From assembly GCA_017416915.1 (NCBI GenBank), contig JAFQAN010000016.1:28622-92621 (forward strand): a DNA stretch of 64,000 bases, read 5' to 3'. The stretch is from Alistipes sp. Lineage in GTDB: Bacteria; Bacteroidota; Bacteroidia; Bacteroidales; Rikenellaceae. Below, in pieces: positions 16,140-27,027 of the stretch; within the stretch, counting starts at the first letter, position 1; the number at the start of each line of letters is the position of its first letter. The translations under genes were made by a program, and so were the position numbers. Below the pieces are notes generated by a model, which was not told where the DNA came from, did no database searches, and was given only the letters and a program-made list of their open reading frames with translations.

Positions 16140-18988
16140 ATCTTATTATAATCACATAGGTTACAAATCTTCTTATCTTCATCGACCTGTCTGAACGGCG
16201 TGTCGTAGTCGAATAGCTCATCGAGACACGCCTCTAACTCGCTCTCGAACTCCTCTTTACACTCGCTAAAACGCTCCAAGTGGCTGTTGTTTAGCTTGTT
16301 GATGAGCTTCGGCGAGTAGCCGTCGGTAAGCATCTGTGAGGCAAAGTACAACGAGGGCAACGTGTCGCAGTTGCTCGTGCGATGAACTATGTCGGCATAG
16401 AGCATCGTCTGAAATATGTTTGATACACGCTCCTGGCTGTCGCCTTTGAATAGGTTGTTTATGCCGTTGAATACAAGGTGTGGCGTATTGCCGCTCTTGT
16501 AGTCGATGATTTGTCGTGTGCCGTCCGCAAGCAGGTCGATGCGGTCGGCACGTCCTGCGATATTTACCTTGCGACCATTTGCGATAGGGTAGCGACACTT
16601 TACGTCATTCTCCAAACAGTGGATGCTATACCCCTCTTTTTCTACGTCATACCGCATTATGCCGTTAAGGATGTACTTGACGATGATGTCGCGTACGAGT
16701 AGCGTGTCGCCCGAGAACTCTGGCGAACGATCCTTGTCGGTCTTGTATATTACCTTGCAGATGTTTCGGTTTACCGCCTCCTCGACGGTGCTACGTTTGC
16801 GCAGTGTCTCAATTATACGTTGTGGATGTTGGCTACCTACGACCTTGTTCTTGACATATAGCTCCTCCATCGTCTCGTGCAGAATCAGACCGAACGTAAG
16901 AGCGTCTATCGTATCGTTGATGTCGTTTGTGCTACTTAGGTGGGCAATAGATGCGAAGTAGAACTTCATAGGACACTCAACATATCGAAATAGCGATGTG
17001 GGCGAGAGCATCGACCTCTTGTCGTCTGCATTGAACGCCGCCTCGTCAAGGTAACGTTCGAGCATCTTACGCTCATATTCGCCCTTTTTTATCTCTATTG
17101 GCGGGTTCTCATTAAGGCTTAAATCGACACCCACGGAGTACTTCTCGACGGGATATTTCGACTCGTAGTCGAGTTGGTAGATGTAGCGACTACACTCGCC
17201 CGTACTCTTCTCGTCGGCCTTTGAACAGTAGAGCATCGTAACACTCTCGGAACGCTGCACAAGGCGATAGAAGTAGTAGGCGTACATCGCTTCGTGCTGC
17301 TCGGGTGTGGGTAGCTCGTAACCTGCGCGTAGGTTGTAGGGGATAAACGATGACTGCGAGCTGCGGTCGCCAGGGAACGTGGCGTCGGTCATTGAGAGGA
17401 TGATAACATTCTTGAAGTCGATGTTTCGCGTCTCCAAGATACCCATTATCTGAATACCTTTCAAAGGCTCTCCCTCGTAGGGTATGGTTATCGTTTGCAG
17501 GTGCTTGCGTAGCAGCGATATGAATACCTTATTCGAGGTCTTAATATTGCACTTAGCAAGCGAACGTGTAGTCTTTGTAACCTCTTCGAGGACGATGCGT
17601 ATAAACTCGCTCTGTAACGGGTCTTTGCCCACGTCGGAGTCGGACAATAGCGACAGTGTTCGTTGTAGCTGCAACGATAGTGTCTGCCAATCGTCGGCTA
17701 CGGTAAATATCGAGCCGAGAATCTCGTTTTTTGCCAGCGAGGAACCCTCGATAGATGGTATGCGGTCGCGTAGAACACGCTCTAATAGCTTGTTGGCTAC
17801 CTCTTTGCAGCTATCGACGATGTAGGGGTGTGATAGTATGCCCGTAACATCGACGTGATAGAATATATCCTCCGTGTCGCGCCTATGACTATGTGTATGC
17901 AGGTCGATGATGCGCTCGATAAACGTATATGCTAACGTTGTCTTGATAGGGTAGCCCATCGTTACGTTTACCTGCTTAATCTCCTCGGGGATGGAGTGCA
18001 GTAGTGGTATGAGCAGGCTCTCGTCGGTCAGCACAATTGCCGTGCGCTTGTCTCGCTCCTCGGCGGGAAGCTTACGTAGTATCTCGGCTACATACTTGCA
18101 CTGAGCAATGTTCGATACGCAGCCTACCGACTTAAATCTCTTAGTCTTGCCGTAGAAGTTGTTGTGCGATATTGCGTCGTGGTCGGCGTAAGCCTGTAAG
18201 TTTTTGCGCAGAAATAGCCCCGCCTCGTGTTCGCTGTTGGCTACGTAGTAGTTGTCGTAGTCCCAGTAGAAGTCGGCACCCTTGCTGCTGCGTTTTAGAT
18301 AATCGAAGAGTATTCGCTCACTCTCGGAGAGGGCGTTGAAGCCCGCCACGATAAAGTGCTTGTCGATAAGCTCTATCTCTTCGCCGCGCTTGATGCGCTC
18401 GGCAGCCACACGATAGACCAACCCAGGATAGCCTATTCCGAGCGTTTCGAGTCGTTGGCGATACTCGGTGTAGATGGCGGGTAGTGTGCGCCATATCTTC
18501 AAAAACGCCTCTTTGTGCTTGGTGAGAGTCTCTTTGTCGGTTACGCTTGCCCAAAACGAACGTATGCAGCCTATGTGCGACTCGTCAAGGTAGCTTAGGT
18601 CTGCCTCCAACTCTTTGAGGTCGTTGATGTTGCGTAGGATGCGGTTGGCATCGACCATATATTTGTCGATAAGGTCGAAGTCCGAGATGAGCATATCGCC
18701 CCAAAAGTAGAATTTATCAAACTCCTCCGAGGGGTGGTACTTTTTATATATCTTGAAAAGCTCGCTAAGAAGCACTATTCGCTCGCCGCAATCAATGCCC
18801 GATATTGTCTCCATTAGCTCATTGATAGAGGTCCACGTAGGTTGCCATGTGGGGCTATCGACCAAAGAGGTAAGCGCATCGTTGAAAAATACCCTTGCTC
18901 TAAGCGATGGGAACATTATGGCCAATGACGATAGGTCGTTAGAGTAGCGCGATAGTAGGTCGGCTGCCAACTCTCTTTGAAAAGACAT
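16115..18988 (-). CDS. addB: AddB-like PD-(D/E)XK nuclease subunit
   Basis: The 957-residue protein resembles the Bacteroidetes AddB/inactivated-helicase class. A RecB-type nuclease core lies in the last 250 residues (GRADRIDLLADG then IIDYKSGNTP). An iron-sulfur staple is suggested by ECPMKFYF about 280 residues from the end together with CNLCDYNKIC close to the C-terminus. No Walker A motif is evident at the N-terminus. I start it at the ATG at 18988, three codons inside a longer frame that would use TTG. The upstream DUF2807 gene ends 10 bases before, so the three genes may be one transcript. Confidence 0.83.
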   Translation of the reverse strand: MSFQRELAADLLSRYSNDLSSLAIMFPSLRARVFFNDALTSLVDSPTWQPTWTSINELMETISGIDCGERIVLLSELFKIYKKYHPSEEFDKFYFWGDMLISDFDLIDKYMVDANRILRNINDLKELEADLSYLDESHIGCIRSFWASVTDKETLTKHKEAFLKIWRTLPAIYTEYRQRLETLGIGYPGLVYRVAAERIKRGEEIELIDKHFIVAGFNALSESERILFDYLKRSSKGADFYWDYDNYYVANSEHEAGLFLRKNLQAYADHDAISHNNFYGKTKRFKSVGCVSNIAQCKYVAEILRKLPAEERDKRTAIVLTDESLLIPLLHSIPEEIKQVNVTMGYPIKTTLAYTFIERIIDLHTHSHRRDTEDIFYHVDVTGILSHPYIVDSCKEVANKLLERVLRDRIPSIEGSSLAKNEILGSIFTVADDWQTLSLQLQRTLSLLSDSDVGKDPLQSEFIRIVLEEVTKTTRSLAKCNIKTSNKVFISLLRKHLQTITIPYEGEPLKGIQIMGILETRNIDFKNVIILSMTDATFPGDRSSQSSFIPYNLRAGYELPTPEQHEAMYAYYFYRLVQRSESVTMLYCSKADEKSTGECSRYIYQLDYESKYPVEKYSVGVDLSLNENPPIEIKKGEYERKMLERYLDEAAFNADDKRSMLSPTSLFRYVECPMKFYFASIAHLSSTNDINDTIDALTFGLILHETMEELYVKNKVVGSQHPQRIIETLRKRSTVEEAVNRNICKVIYKTDKDRSPEFSGDTLLVRDIIVKYILNGIMRYDVEKEGYSIHCLENDVKCRYPIANGRKVNIAGRADRIDLLADGTRQIIDYKSGNTPHLVFNGINNLFKGDSQERVSNIFQTMLYADIVHRTSNCDTLPSLYFASQMLTDGYSPKLINKLNNSHLERFSECKEEFESELEACLDELFDYDTPFRQVDEDKKICNLCDYNKICRRKSEQ

Positions 18989-18998
18989 ACGCAACAAT

Positions 18999-19730
18999 TT
19001 ACTTGGTCATTGTAATCTCTCCTCCAAATACGGGAATTTCACGGCGTAAAATCTCGGGATAGGTGTTGTAATATATCTTGCCACCTGTGGCCGTCTTAGC
19101 CTCCAAACGCTGCGAAGCATTGACCTTTACGATGGCATTGTGTGCCGATGTAACCACCGTGGACATACTCTCCAAATCAAAGGCGTCGTACTCAGCACTC
19201 GCAATCTCTGCCGTCTGATAGAGCGCCTTGCCGCTCAGTACAACACGACACTTTCCAGTGATGTCTATCATCAGGTCCATAACGTCGATGTTTGCCACAA
19301 ACTTTGCGTCGCTCGAAATTCGTATGTCCAAGAGGGGTGATGATAGCGTCCCCTCCACCGAGGTATCCGCCTTAGATATGGCGATGTCGCCCAGTTCGTT
19401 GAAATAGACCTCTACCTCGGTTATGCTCTCGCGTTTGAGGTCGTTGCGCTCACGAATTTTAAGCACACCGTTCTTGTCGGTCTCTGCCGTAAACTTCGAG
19501 GTGTAAACGCCCTTGGTATCGTAGATGATGTAGGGGGCGTCGTCCTTGCCAATCTTGATGAGTTTTAGCTTGATGGGAGCATCGACATCAATGGCGCTGA
19601 AACTCGTAGTCCACTGCTTAATTGGGTTGCTGTCGGCGATAGGCGTCGAAGCCTCGATAGTCGGAACATTTTGTGCGCATACGTGCGCGATGCTCATAAC
19701 GGCAAAAAGGGTGGCTATAAGGTGTCTCAT
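18999..19730 (-). CDS. Secreted DUF2807 (GIN domain) protein
   Basis: The 243-residue protein begins with a signal peptide (cut near VCA-Q, residue 19). It continues with the beta-strand-rich DUF2807 pattern, in which short stretches such as DISITGKCRVVLSGKA-like segments recur along a beta helix; the visible core is about residues 45-235. Such proteins are exported to the periplasm or surface and have no established function. The gene sits directly upstream of addB, an association that probably reflects transcription, not function. No clear TAnnTTTG box precedes it. Confidence 0.72.
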   Translation of the reverse strand: MRHLIATLFAVMSIAHVCAQNVPTIEASTPIADSNPIKQWTTSFSAIDVDAPIKLKLIKIGKDDAPYIIYDTKGVYTSKFTAETDKNGVLKIRERNDLKRESITEVEVYFNELGDIAISKADTSVEGTLSSPLLDIRISSDAKFVANIDVMDLMIDITGKCRVVLSGKALYQTAEIASAEYDAFDLESMSTVVTSAHNAIVKVNASQRLEAKTATGGKIYYNTYPEILRREIPVFGGEITMTK

Positions 19731-19854
19731 ACTATACGATTGTTAATAGGTTTTAATCTATTAAAAAGCAAATCTCGCTTTCAAACCACTAAGTTATGAA
19801 ATAAAAACGAATTAACCAAGTATTTGACGAATAAATTAGCGGTATATAGACCAA

Positions 19855-20418
19855 TTAGCCGATTTTTACAACAGAAAAGAGCGCCCCGCTACGTCGGGCT
19901 GCCTCAATGCCTACCTCCGAGTCCTCGAAAATGATGGTCTCGGCGGGCGTTACATTCTCTATCTGCATAGCTCGAAGGAAGCACTCGGGGTCGGGCTTTG
20001 CTGTGGTTACGTCGTCGCCCGTAAGGATGCCGTCAATACCCTCGTTTAAGTTCAAGTGTCGAATGACGTTGGCGATGTTATCTCGATGCCCTGTCGATAC
20101 TATCCATACCTTTACTCCACCCTTGCGCTGTGCCTGACACCACTCCCAAAGCGGTGTATTCAGCCTTACAGAGTCGAAGTAGTTGGGGTATAACTCAATC
20201 TTTCGGCGGCGAAGACGCGATATTGTCTCGGGGTCCTCGAAGCCGAGCATACGCATAAACTCCATACAACGAACGCCGAAATATTTTGATAGATACTCCT
20301 CTTCGCTAAGCGTAATTCCTACCTCGGATAGAGTCTTGATGTAGGCGGCAGCGTTGGCTTGTCGAGTGTCTGCCAAAGTGCCGTCGAAGTCGAGTATAAT
20401 TAGCTTTAACTGAGCCAT
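19855..20418 (-). CDS. HAD-family phosphatase (phosphoglycolate phosphatase/beta-phosphoglucomutase type)
   Basis: The 187-residue enzyme has all four HAD motifs: DFDGTLADT with the nucleophile Asp at the N-terminus, STGH (motif II), a Lys in TTAKPDPECF (motif III) and FEDSEVGIEAA (motif IV). The helical cap between motifs I and II is of type C1, as in phosphoglycolate phosphatases and beta-phosphoglucomutases. The exact substrate cannot be read from the sequence. The ATG at 20418 lies one base after the stop of the upstream M23 gene, so I prefer it to a longer frame from 20451. Confidence 0.8.
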   Translation of the reverse strand: MAQLKLIILDFDGTLADTRQANAAAYIKTLSEVGITLSEEEYLSKYFGVRCMEFMRMLGFEDPETISRLRRRKIELYPNYFDSVRLNTPLWEWCQAQRKGGVKVWIVSTGHRDNIANVIRHLNLNEGIDGILTGDDVTTAKPDPECFLRAMQIENVTPAETIIFEDSEVGIEAARRSGALFSVVKIG

Positions 20419-20419
20419 G

Positions 20420-21361
20420 TTAATCGAATGATTGCATGCTTGATAGCGCAATGTTTTTTATGCGGTGATACTCCTCGGGATTCAGCTCCATAAAGAAGTA
20501 GTGTATCGGATCAACGCGCATATCGTTGAAGATAACTTCGTAGTGTAGGTGTGGTGCAAACGATAGACCAGAGTTGCCCGACATTGCTATAATGTCGCCA
20601 CGCTTTACCACATCGCCAACCTTAACTCGTATGTCGAGTAGGTGGCTATACGATGTCTCGTAACCGTTGCCGTGGTCTATTATTACGGCCTTGCCGTGCG
20701 AAGAGTTCTTCTCCGACAGCGACTTTATCCTACCGTCGGCAGTGGCAAATACGGCTGTACCCTCGGGTACAAGGTAATCGACGCCGTGGTGTTCGCGCAT
20801 TGTGCGGTGGAATGGGTTGATGAGAGGCTTTTTGCCAGCAGCAAGAAGCGTCAGTTGTCGATTGTTCACGGGTTGTATCGAGGGTATATAGTCGAGCTGT
20901 ACGTCGTTTGCCAACATCGTATAGCTAAGGTCGTCGCTCGAACGCTGCATTGTCTGTGCTATATCCTCTGCCCTCTTGCGGCGTGATGTGAGCTGCTGAG
21001 ATAGCTCATAATTATTGGTCGATACCAACTCTTTGAGTAGCTCATATCGGCTGTTCGAGTAGTCCGAAGAGAGGTCGTAGGGATTCGACTCGAAGAGTTT
21101 GCGGAAGACATTTTCGTCGCGAGCAACTACATTATCCATTACAAGAGATAGAGAGTCGTAACGCTCTGATAATATGTCGTATTGCTCGCGCAGCTGGTCT
21201 GTCGAGTGGCGCAGCTCTCGCTCACGTGGCATATCGACCGTCAATGTTAGAATTATGTGCCAAGCCACAATCATACCGACCCATACCAAGCCTTTGAGTA
21301 GGTGTGGTATGATGCGCTGTTTTAGCCTCTTTGGAGCTGATATGTTATCGTTGTGAGCCAT
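20420..21361 (-). CDS. Membrane-anchored M23 metallopeptidase (first of a tandem pair)
   Basis: This 313-residue protein has one N-terminal membrane anchor (about residues 20-45), a charged coiled-coil stretch to about residue 110, and a C-terminal M23 domain. The zinc ligands are visible in HHGVD and the late HLHYEV motif. Bacteroidetes proteins of this layout cut peptidoglycan crosslinks or regulate wall remodelling. The gene follows its paralogue at 21364 by two bases. The two share domain order but differ in the linker, which indicates an older duplication. Confidence 0.86.
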   Translation of the reverse strand: MAHNDNISAPKRLKQRIIPHLLKGLVWVGMIVAWHIILTLTVDMPRERELRHSTDQLREQYDILSERYDSLSLVMDNVVARDENVFRKLFESNPYDLSSDYSNSRYELLKELVSTNNYELSQQLTSRRKRAEDIAQTMQRSSDDLSYTMLANDVQLDYIPSIQPVNNRQLTLLAAGKKPLINPFHRTMREHHGVDYLVPEGTAVFATADGRIKSLSEKNSSHGKAVIIDHGNGYETSYSHLLDIRVKVGDVVKRGDIIAMSGNSGLSFAPHLHYEVIFNDMRVDPIHYFFMELNPEEYHRIKNIALSSMQSFD

Positions 21362-21363
21362 CG

Positions 21364-22311
21364 CTATTTCTCGGTCGATTTTTCAAGTTGATTCATTAGG
21401 TCGATGTATGCCTCCTCGGACATATCTTTGTTGAAGTAGTGTATCGGGTTTACGGTGTTGTCGCGGTAGCGCACCTCGTAGTGTAGATGCGGACCCGATG
21501 ATACGCCCGTATTGCCCACTTCGCCGATAACCTGACCGCGTGTTACACTGTCGCCCACCTGCACGTAGCGTTTCGAGAGGTGTGCATAGCGGCTTTTGTA
21601 GCCGAAGCCGTGGTTTACCTCGATTAGCTCTCCGTAGCCGTTTCGCCACTGAGACTGTGATATGACGCCGTTGCCCGAGGCATATACAGCAGTACCTATC
21701 GGCGCTGTGAGGTCGATACCCTCGTGCTTACGCCAGATGCCCAATGTGGGGTGCATACGCATACCGTAGAGGCTACTTACGTGGCGCAGCTTTGTGCGGT
21801 CGATAGGCCATATTGCGGGGATGACTGTCGAGAATTCCTCCTTGTTCTCTGCCATCTGCTGCGTGGTGTCGAGCGAAACTGACGCGTAGTAGATGTTGCG
21901 AGTAAGGCGGTCCATCTGTCGCCACGTATCGGTCATCAGTTCGCTGTATGTGTCGTTTTGCAGTGCTGCGTACTTCGAATCGTTGTAGTCGGAGTATATC
22001 TGCGGCATTGCGATAGTATCGACACCGAGCAGTGGACGATAGACGTAGTGGTCGCGGTGCTTGATGTCGGCAATGGTGTTCTCTGCCAAAGCGATACGCT
22101 CTTGCAGAATTTGATACTCCTTTTCGATAGCTCGGTTTTCGCGTCGTATCTTTGCCATCTTGGGTGTGTCGTGCCAGATGCCGACGACCATATTTCCGAC
22201 GAGGGCAATGATGAGGGCAATGACAATCTTGGTCAATATGCGAGTACCTCTCGACCATCGCTTAGTCGAGTGATCTGTTGTTGCACCCTCTATTTTTGGC
22301 GTTATGCCCAT
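21364..22311 (-). CDS. Membrane-anchored M23 metallopeptidase (second of a tandem pair)
   Basis: The 315-residue protein has a single membrane segment near residues 27-50, a helical linker and a C-terminal M23 domain with HEGID and HLHYEV ligands. It heads the minus-strand set M23-M23-HAD and has its own promoter at 22352-22382. I use the ATG at 22311, because the codon in front of it in the longer frame is TTG. Like its neighbour it is probably a periplasmic wall endopeptidase held in the inner membrane. Confidence 0.86.
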   Translation of the reverse strand: MGITPKIEGATTDHSTKRWSRGTRILTKIVIALIIALVGNMVVGIWHDTPKMAKIRRENRAIEKEYQILQERIALAENTIADIKHRDHYVYRPLLGVDTIAMPQIYSDYNDSKYAALQNDTYSELMTDTWRQMDRLTRNIYYASVSLDTTQQMAENKEEFSTVIPAIWPIDRTKLRHVSSLYGMRMHPTLGIWRKHEGIDLTAPIGTAVYASGNGVISQSQWRNGYGELIEVNHGFGYKSRYAHLSKRYVQVGDSVTRGQVIGEVGNTGVSSGPHLHYEVRYRDNTVNPIHYFNKDMSEEAYIDLMNQLEKSTEK

Positions 22312-22351
22312 CAATTGTAAATAAATTTATTAAAAAATCAATTTAACGCTA

Positions 22352-22382
22352 CAAATTTACAGTAAAATGTGTAATTTTGCAA
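22352..22382 (-). promoter_or_regulatory. Promoter of the tandem M23 genes
   Basis: On the minus strand TTG (22382-22380) and TAAATTTG (22359-22352) are 20 bases apart. Its -33 element overlaps the end of the alaS -7 region on the other strand. Confidence 0.65.
22372..22379 (+). promoter_or_regulatory. -7 box of alaS
   Basis: TAATTTTG matches TAnnTTTG exactly and precedes the alaS ATG at 22422 by 42 bases. It lies inside the frame extended to 22377, which supports the later start. Confidence 0.6.
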
Positions 22383-22421
22383 CCGCGTAATAAATATAGG
22401 AGTAAAATTAATTATTTAGAT

Positions 22422-25031
22422 ATGGATTCAAATCAAGTTAGACAAGCGTTTTTGGATTTCTTCCAGAGCAAGCAGCATCAAATTGTGCCTTCGGCACCGA
22501 TGGTTGTTAAGAACGACCCGACGTTGATGTTTACCAATGCAGGTATGAACCAGTTTAAGGATATATTTTTGGGCAATGCTCCCCGCAAATATCCGCGTGT
22601 TGCCGATACGCAGAAGTGTCTGCGTGTGTCGGGTAAGCACAATGACTTGGAGGAGGTAGGTCACGATACCTATCACCACACAATGTTCGAGATGCTCGGC
22701 AACTGGTCGTATGGCGACTACTTCAAGAAGGAGGCTATCGAGTGGGCGTGGGAGCTTCTTACGGAGGTATATAAGCTCGATAAGAGCCGTATGTATGCTA
22801 CCGTCTTTGAGGGTAGCGAGGAGGATGGCGTGGCCTTCGATCAGGAGGCTTACGACTATTGGAAGCAGTTCCTGCCCGAGGACCATATCATCCGTGGCAA
22901 TAAGCACGATAACTTTTGGGAGATGGGCGAGACAGGCCCTTGTGGCCCTTGTAGCGAGATACATTTCGACTTGCGCGATGCCGACGAGGTGGCAAAGACA
23001 CCTGGTCGTGATATGGTAAATATGGGTCATCCTCAGGTTATCGAGATTTGGAACCTTGTGTTTATGCAGTTCAACCGCAAGGTTAACGGCTCGTTGGAGG
23101 CGTTGCCTGCAAAGAATGTTGATACGGGTATGGGCTTCGAGCGCCTCTGTATGATTTTGCAGGGCAAGAAGTCTAACTACGATACCGACGTATTCCAGCC
23201 TACGATTGCACGTATTGCGGCTCTCTCGGGCAAGGAGTATGGCAAGGACGAAAAGTGCGACGTGGCTATGCGTGTTATTGCTGACCACCTCCGCGCTATA
23301 TCGTTCTCTATCGCCGACGGTCAGCTTCCCGCTAATGCCAAGGCGGGATATGTCATCCGCCGTATCTTGCGCCGTGCTGTACGCTATGGCTACACCTACC
23401 TCGGCTTTACCGAGCCGTTCATCTGCAAGCTGGTCGATGGTCTGACGAAGCAGATGGGACACCAGTTCCCCGAGTTGGTAGCTCAGCAGACCCTTATTGA
23501 GCGCGTTATTGAGGAGGAGGAGGCATCGTTCCTCCGTACCCTTGCTACGGGTATCAACCTGCTCGATGGCGTCATCCGCAAGTCGGCTAACGGCAAGATT
23601 TCGGGTAAGGATGCCTTTGTGCTTTACGATACCTACGGCTTCCCTATCGACCTTACCGAGCTTATCGCCAAGGAGCAGGGTGTAGAGGTCGATATTGAGG
23701 AGTTCGAGAAGGAGTTGCAGGTGCAGAAGGAGCGCTCACGAAATGCCGCTTCGCAGGATATAGACGATTGGCAGGAGCTGCTGCCCATCACCGAGAGTAC
23801 GTTTGTAGGTTACGACACCCTTACCTCGGATGTCCGTATCGCGCGCTATCGCCGTGTTAAGAGCAAGAATACGGTAACTTATCAGTTGGTATTCGACCAC
23901 ACGCCGTTCTATGGTAACTCGGGCGGTCAGGTTGGCGATACAGGCTACATCGAGAGTGCTAACGAGAAGATAGAGATTATCGCTACCGAGAAGGAGAATG
24001 GTCTTATTATCCACGTTGCCAAGCAGCTTCCCGAGAATCCTGAGGCTCAGTTCCGCGCAGTGGTTGATGCCGAGGCTCGTCAGCGCGCCGCCAACAACCA
24101 TACGGCCACCCACCTCGTAGATTACGCTCTGCGCACGGTGCTTGGTACTCACGTTGAGCAGAAGGGTTCGATGGTTGGTCCTATGGGTCTGCGTTTCGAC
24201 TTCTCGCACTTTCAGAAGGTTACTGCCGAGGAGTTGCGTGAGGTGGAGCGCCTTGTAAATAGGCTCGTTCGTGCCAACTATCCTCTTGTCGAGAACCGCG
24301 AGGCTACTATGGCTGAGGCTGAGGCGGCTGGCGCTATTATGCTCTTTGGCGAGAAGTATGGAGACAAGGTGCGTATCGTGAACTTCGGTCCTTCGACAGA
24401 GCTTTGTGGTGGTACTCACACCTCGGCCACGGGTACTATCGGTATGTTCAAGATTATCAGCGAGAGCGCTATCTCGGCGGGTGTTCGCCGTATCGAGGCT
24501 GTTACGGGCGAGATTGCCGAGAATATGATATACTCTGCACAAGATATGATTTCGTCAATCGAACAACTCGTACACAACCCCAAACTGGTGCAGGCTATCG
24601 AGAAGATGCTCGAAAATAACGACTCTCTGAGCCGCGAGGTTGAGCAGATGCGTAAAGAGAAGGTTGCGGAACTCGCCGACCGTCTCGCTTCGACGCCGAT
24701 GCGTAACGGCGTAGTACTCATCTCGCACACGGCGAAGTACCAGTCGGAGATGGTTAAGGATTTGGCATTTACTTTGCGTCAGCGTGTCGAGCGCTTGGTG
24801 ATGGTTATCGGTAACGTTCACGACAATAAGCCTACGCTTAACATTATGCTCTCGGACGACATCGTTGCTTGTGGCGTTGATGCAGGTGCTGTTGTTCGTG
24901 AGGCTGCGAAGCTTATCAACGGTGGTGGCGGTGGTCAGAAGCACTATGCTACGGCAGGTGGTAAGAATATCGACGGCTTGCAGGCTGCTATCGACAAGGC
25001 TGTCGAGTTGATTATGGAGAAGTTGAATTAA
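22422..25031 (+). CDS. alaS: Alanyl-tRNA synthetase
   Basis: The enzyme attaches alanine to tRNA-Ala. The class II catalytic core opens with [11 protein letters not shown] and [12 protein letters not shown]. The editing domain has the zinc-binding HTATH motif and [10 protein letters not shown], and the C-Ala domain ends with the [14 protein letters not shown] stretch. From the ATG at 22422 it has 869 residues, the normal length. The frame could be read from 22377, but that would start inside the -7 box. gpmI follows after 16 bases in the same orientation. Confidence 0.96.
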   Translation: MDSNQVRQAFLDFFQSKQHQIVPSAPMVVKNDPTLMFTNAGMNQFKDIFLGNAPRKYPRVADTQKCLRVSGKHNDLEEVGHDTYHHTMFEMLGNWSYGDYFKKEAIEWAWELLTEVYKLDKSRMYATVFEGSEEDGVAFDQEAYDYWKQFLPEDHIIRGNKHDNFWEMGETGPCGPCSEIHFDLRDADEVAKTPGRDMVNMGHPQVIEIWNLVFMQFNRKVNGSLEALPAKNVDTGMGFERLCMILQGKKSNYDTDVFQPTIARIAALSGKEYGKDEKCDVAMRVIADHLRAISFSIADGQLPANAKAGYVIRRILRRAVRYGYTYLGFTEPFICKLVDGLTKQMGHQFPELVAQQTLIERVIEEEEASFLRTLATGINLLDGVIRKSANGKISGKDAFVLYDTYGFPIDLTELIAKEQGVEVDIEEFEKELQVQKERSRNAASQDIDDWQELLPITESTFVGYDTLTSDVRIARYRRVKSKNTVTYQLVFDHTPFYGNSGGQVGDTGYIESANEKIEIIATEKENGLIIHVAKQLPENPEAQFRAVVDAEARQRAANNHTATHLVDYALRTVLGTHVEQKGSMVGPMGLRFDFSHFQKVTAEELREVERLVNRLVRANYPLVENREATMAEAEAAGAIMLFGEKYGDKVRIVNFGPSTELCGGTHTSATGTIGMFKIISESAISAGVRRIEAVTGEIAENMIYSAQDMISSIEQLVHNPKLVQAIEKMLENNDSLSREVEQMRKEKVAELADRLASTPMRNGVVLISHTAKYQSEMVKDLAFTLRQRVERLVMVIGNVHDNKPTLNIMLSDDIVACGVDAGAVVREAAKLINGGGGGQKHYATAGGKNIDGLQAAIDKAVELIMEKLN

Positions 25032-25047
25032 AAAAGAGTAAGATATT

Positions 25048-26574
25048 ATGAGTCAGAAAGTTTTATTGATGATTTTGGACGGTTGGGGCAATGGCGACCA
25101 CTCTAAGTCGGATGCCATCTACTCGACCAACCCCGAGTATATCAACGCTATGACTAAGGCATATCCCCATGCCGAGTTGAAGACCGACGGCGAGAACGTG
25201 GGTTTGCCCAACGGACAGATGGGTAACTCGGAGGTTGGACACCTCAATATCGGCGCGGGACGTGTCGTCTATCAGGACCTTGTTAAGATTAATCGCGCTT
25301 GTGCCGATAACTCGATACTCGGTAACGAGGAGGTTGTCAAGGCATTTGAGTATGCTAAGGCTAACGGTGTGAACGTACACTTTATGGGTCTTGTGTCGGA
25401 TGGCGGTGTTCACTCGTCGCTCGACCACCTCTTCAAGTTGTGCGACATATCGGCTCACTATGGCATCGACAACACCTTTGTTCACTGCTTTATGGATGGT
25501 CGCGATACCGACCCTCGCAGCGGTAAGGGCTTTATCGAGGCTTTGGAGCAGCATATGGCAACGTCTAAGGGTCAGATTGCCTCGATTATCGGTCGTTACT
25601 ACGCTATGGACCGCGACAAGCGCTGGGAGCGTGTGAAGATTGCTTACGATCAGCTTGTCGATGGCGTTGGCGAGGCTGCTACCGATATGGTTGCCGCTAT
25701 GCAGAAGTCGTACGACGAGGGTGTTACCGACGAGTTTGTTAAGCCTATCGTCCACGTTGATAGCGAGGGTAAGGCTATCGGCACTATCAAGCCCAACGAC
25801 TTGGTTATCTTCTTCAATTACCGAAACGACCGCGCTAAGGAGCTTACTATCGTACTTACGCAGCAGGATATGCCCGAGGAGGGTATGCACACTATGCCTC
25901 TGTACTACTGCTGTATGACCCCCTACGACGCTAAGTTCGAGGGTCTGCACATCCTCTTCGATAAGGAGAACGTGCCTAATACCATTGGCGAGTATATCGC
26001 CGAGCAGGGCTTGAAGCAGCTGCGTATCGCCGAGACCGAGAAGTATGCTCACGTAACCTTCTTCCTCAATGGCGGCCGCGAGGATAAGTTTGCCGAGGAG
26101 GATCGTATCTTGGTGGCATCGCCTAAGGTCGCAACCTATGATTTGCAGCCCGAGATGTCGGCATACGAGGTTAAGGATAAGTTGGTAGAGGCTCTTGGCG
26201 AGCAGAAGTACGACTTCATCTGCCTGAACTTCGCAAATGGCGATATGGTAGGTCATACGGGCGTGTATGAGGCTATCGAAAAGGCTGTTAAGGCTGTTGA
26301 TGAGTGCGTTAAGGATGTTGTCGAGGCTGCTAAGGCTAACGGCTACGAGGTTGTTCAGATTGCTGACCACGGTAACGCCGATAACGCTATCAACCCCGAC
26401 GGTACACCCAATACGGCTCACTCGCTCAACCCCGTACCTATCGTGGTTGTGTCGGATAGGGTAGCACGTGTTAAGGATGGTATCTTGGCAGATGTTGCCC
26501 CCACGGTACTCGACCTTATGGGCTTGAAGCAGCCCGCCGAGATGACAGGTAAGTCGTTGGTAGAGTATAAGTAA
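25048..26574 (+). CDS. gpmI: 2,3-bisphosphoglycerate-independent phosphoglycerate mutase
   Basis: GpmI interconverts 2- and 3-phosphoglycerate in glycolysis with manganese. The 508-residue length is normal. The metal-site opening MILDGWGNG, the phosphoserine region [18 protein letters not shown] and the late metal-binding DHGNADN motif are all clear. It is probably read from the alaS promoter and is closed by a terminator at 26595-26618. A 509-residue open frame on the opposite strand is only its shadow. Confidence 0.95.
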   Translation: MSQKVLLMILDGWGNGDHSKSDAIYSTNPEYINAMTKAYPHAELKTDGENVGLPNGQMGNSEVGHLNIGAGRVVYQDLVKINRACADNSILGNEEVVKAFEYAKANGVNVHFMGLVSDGGVHSSLDHLFKLCDISAHYGIDNTFVHCFMDGRDTDPRSGKGFIEALEQHMATSKGQIASIIGRYYAMDRDKRWERVKIAYDQLVDGVGEAATDMVAAMQKSYDEGVTDEFVKPIVHVDSEGKAIGTIKPNDLVIFFNYRNDRAKELTIVLTQQDMPEEGMHTMPLYYCCMTPYDAKFEGLHILFDKENVPNTIGEYIAEQGLKQLRIAETEKYAHVTFFLNGGREDKFAEEDRILVASPKVATYDLQPEMSAYEVKDKLVEALGEQKYDFICLNFANGDMVGHTGVYEAIEKAVKAVDECVKDVVEAAKANGYEVVQIADHGNADNAINPDGTPNTAHSLNPVPIVVVSDRVARVKDGILADVAPTVLDLMGLKQPAEMTGKSLVEYK

Positions 26575-26594
26575 TACTTGCCATATAAACACAA

Positions 26595-26618
26595 CAAGCC
26601 GTCCGAGTGGGCGGCTTG
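26595..26618 (+). terminator. Hairpin terminator after gpmI
   Basis: The arms caagccg and cggcttg are perfect and flank a 10-base loop; flanking aca and tgt extend the stem. T-rich sequence follows only loosely. Confidence 0.6.
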
Positions 26619-26694
26619 TGTGTTATATATGGGTCTGAGAGGTGTATGATTAAAAAACACCGCTACTTATGTAGAAATAACTATGGTGTTAGTG

Positions 26695-27027
26695 TTACCA
26701 ACCCATAATATCCTTAGGAAGAATAATTTTATCATCTTTACTTGTTGTAAATTTATTCGGATCGTGTGCTATTTTTGCAGCGAGTTCATTTCTTAATTTA
26801 TGACTCTTCGCTTTTTGCACTTTCTTTACACTATATTCATATGTGTAAAAACCTAATGATATACAAATTGATAATACTGACACTATGAATAGGAACCAAC
26901 ATATCATAGCAAGACAACATAGCCCATTCTTGCACGCATAAAATACTCCTATATAGGATATAATAAGGCAAATTAAATTCTGATTGAAATACTTGCCCCC
27001 AAATATTGAAAATACGCTATTATCCAT
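26695..27027 (-). CDS. Small membrane protein of unknown function
   Basis: The 110-residue protein has two predicted membrane segments (about residues 16-35 and 38-62) and a charged, cytosolic-type tail of about 45 residues. I do not recognise a family. It has several cysteines in the membrane part (CLII, CKNGLCC, CW). The surrounding sequence is more AT-rich than the housekeeping genes to the left, and it lies next to a large repeat lipoprotein, which suggests an accessory region. No consensus promoter is apparent, so the call rests on frame length and membrane pattern. Confidence 0.5.
   Translation of the reverse strand: MDNSVFSIFGGKYFNQNLICLIISYIGVFYACKNGLCCLAMICWFLFIVSVLSICISLGFYTYEYSVKKVQKAKSHKLRNELAAKIAHDPNKFTTSKDDKIILPKDIMGW

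Noticed and set aside
22428-23462. A 344-residue minus-strand frame opposite alaS
   Set aside because: The composition is that of a reversed alaS sequence, and alaS is well supported.
25063-26592. A 509-residue open frame on the minus strand opposite gpmI
   Set aside because: It is a shadow of gpmI with low-complexity Leu, Val and Asn composition and no family motif; gpmI has all its motifs.
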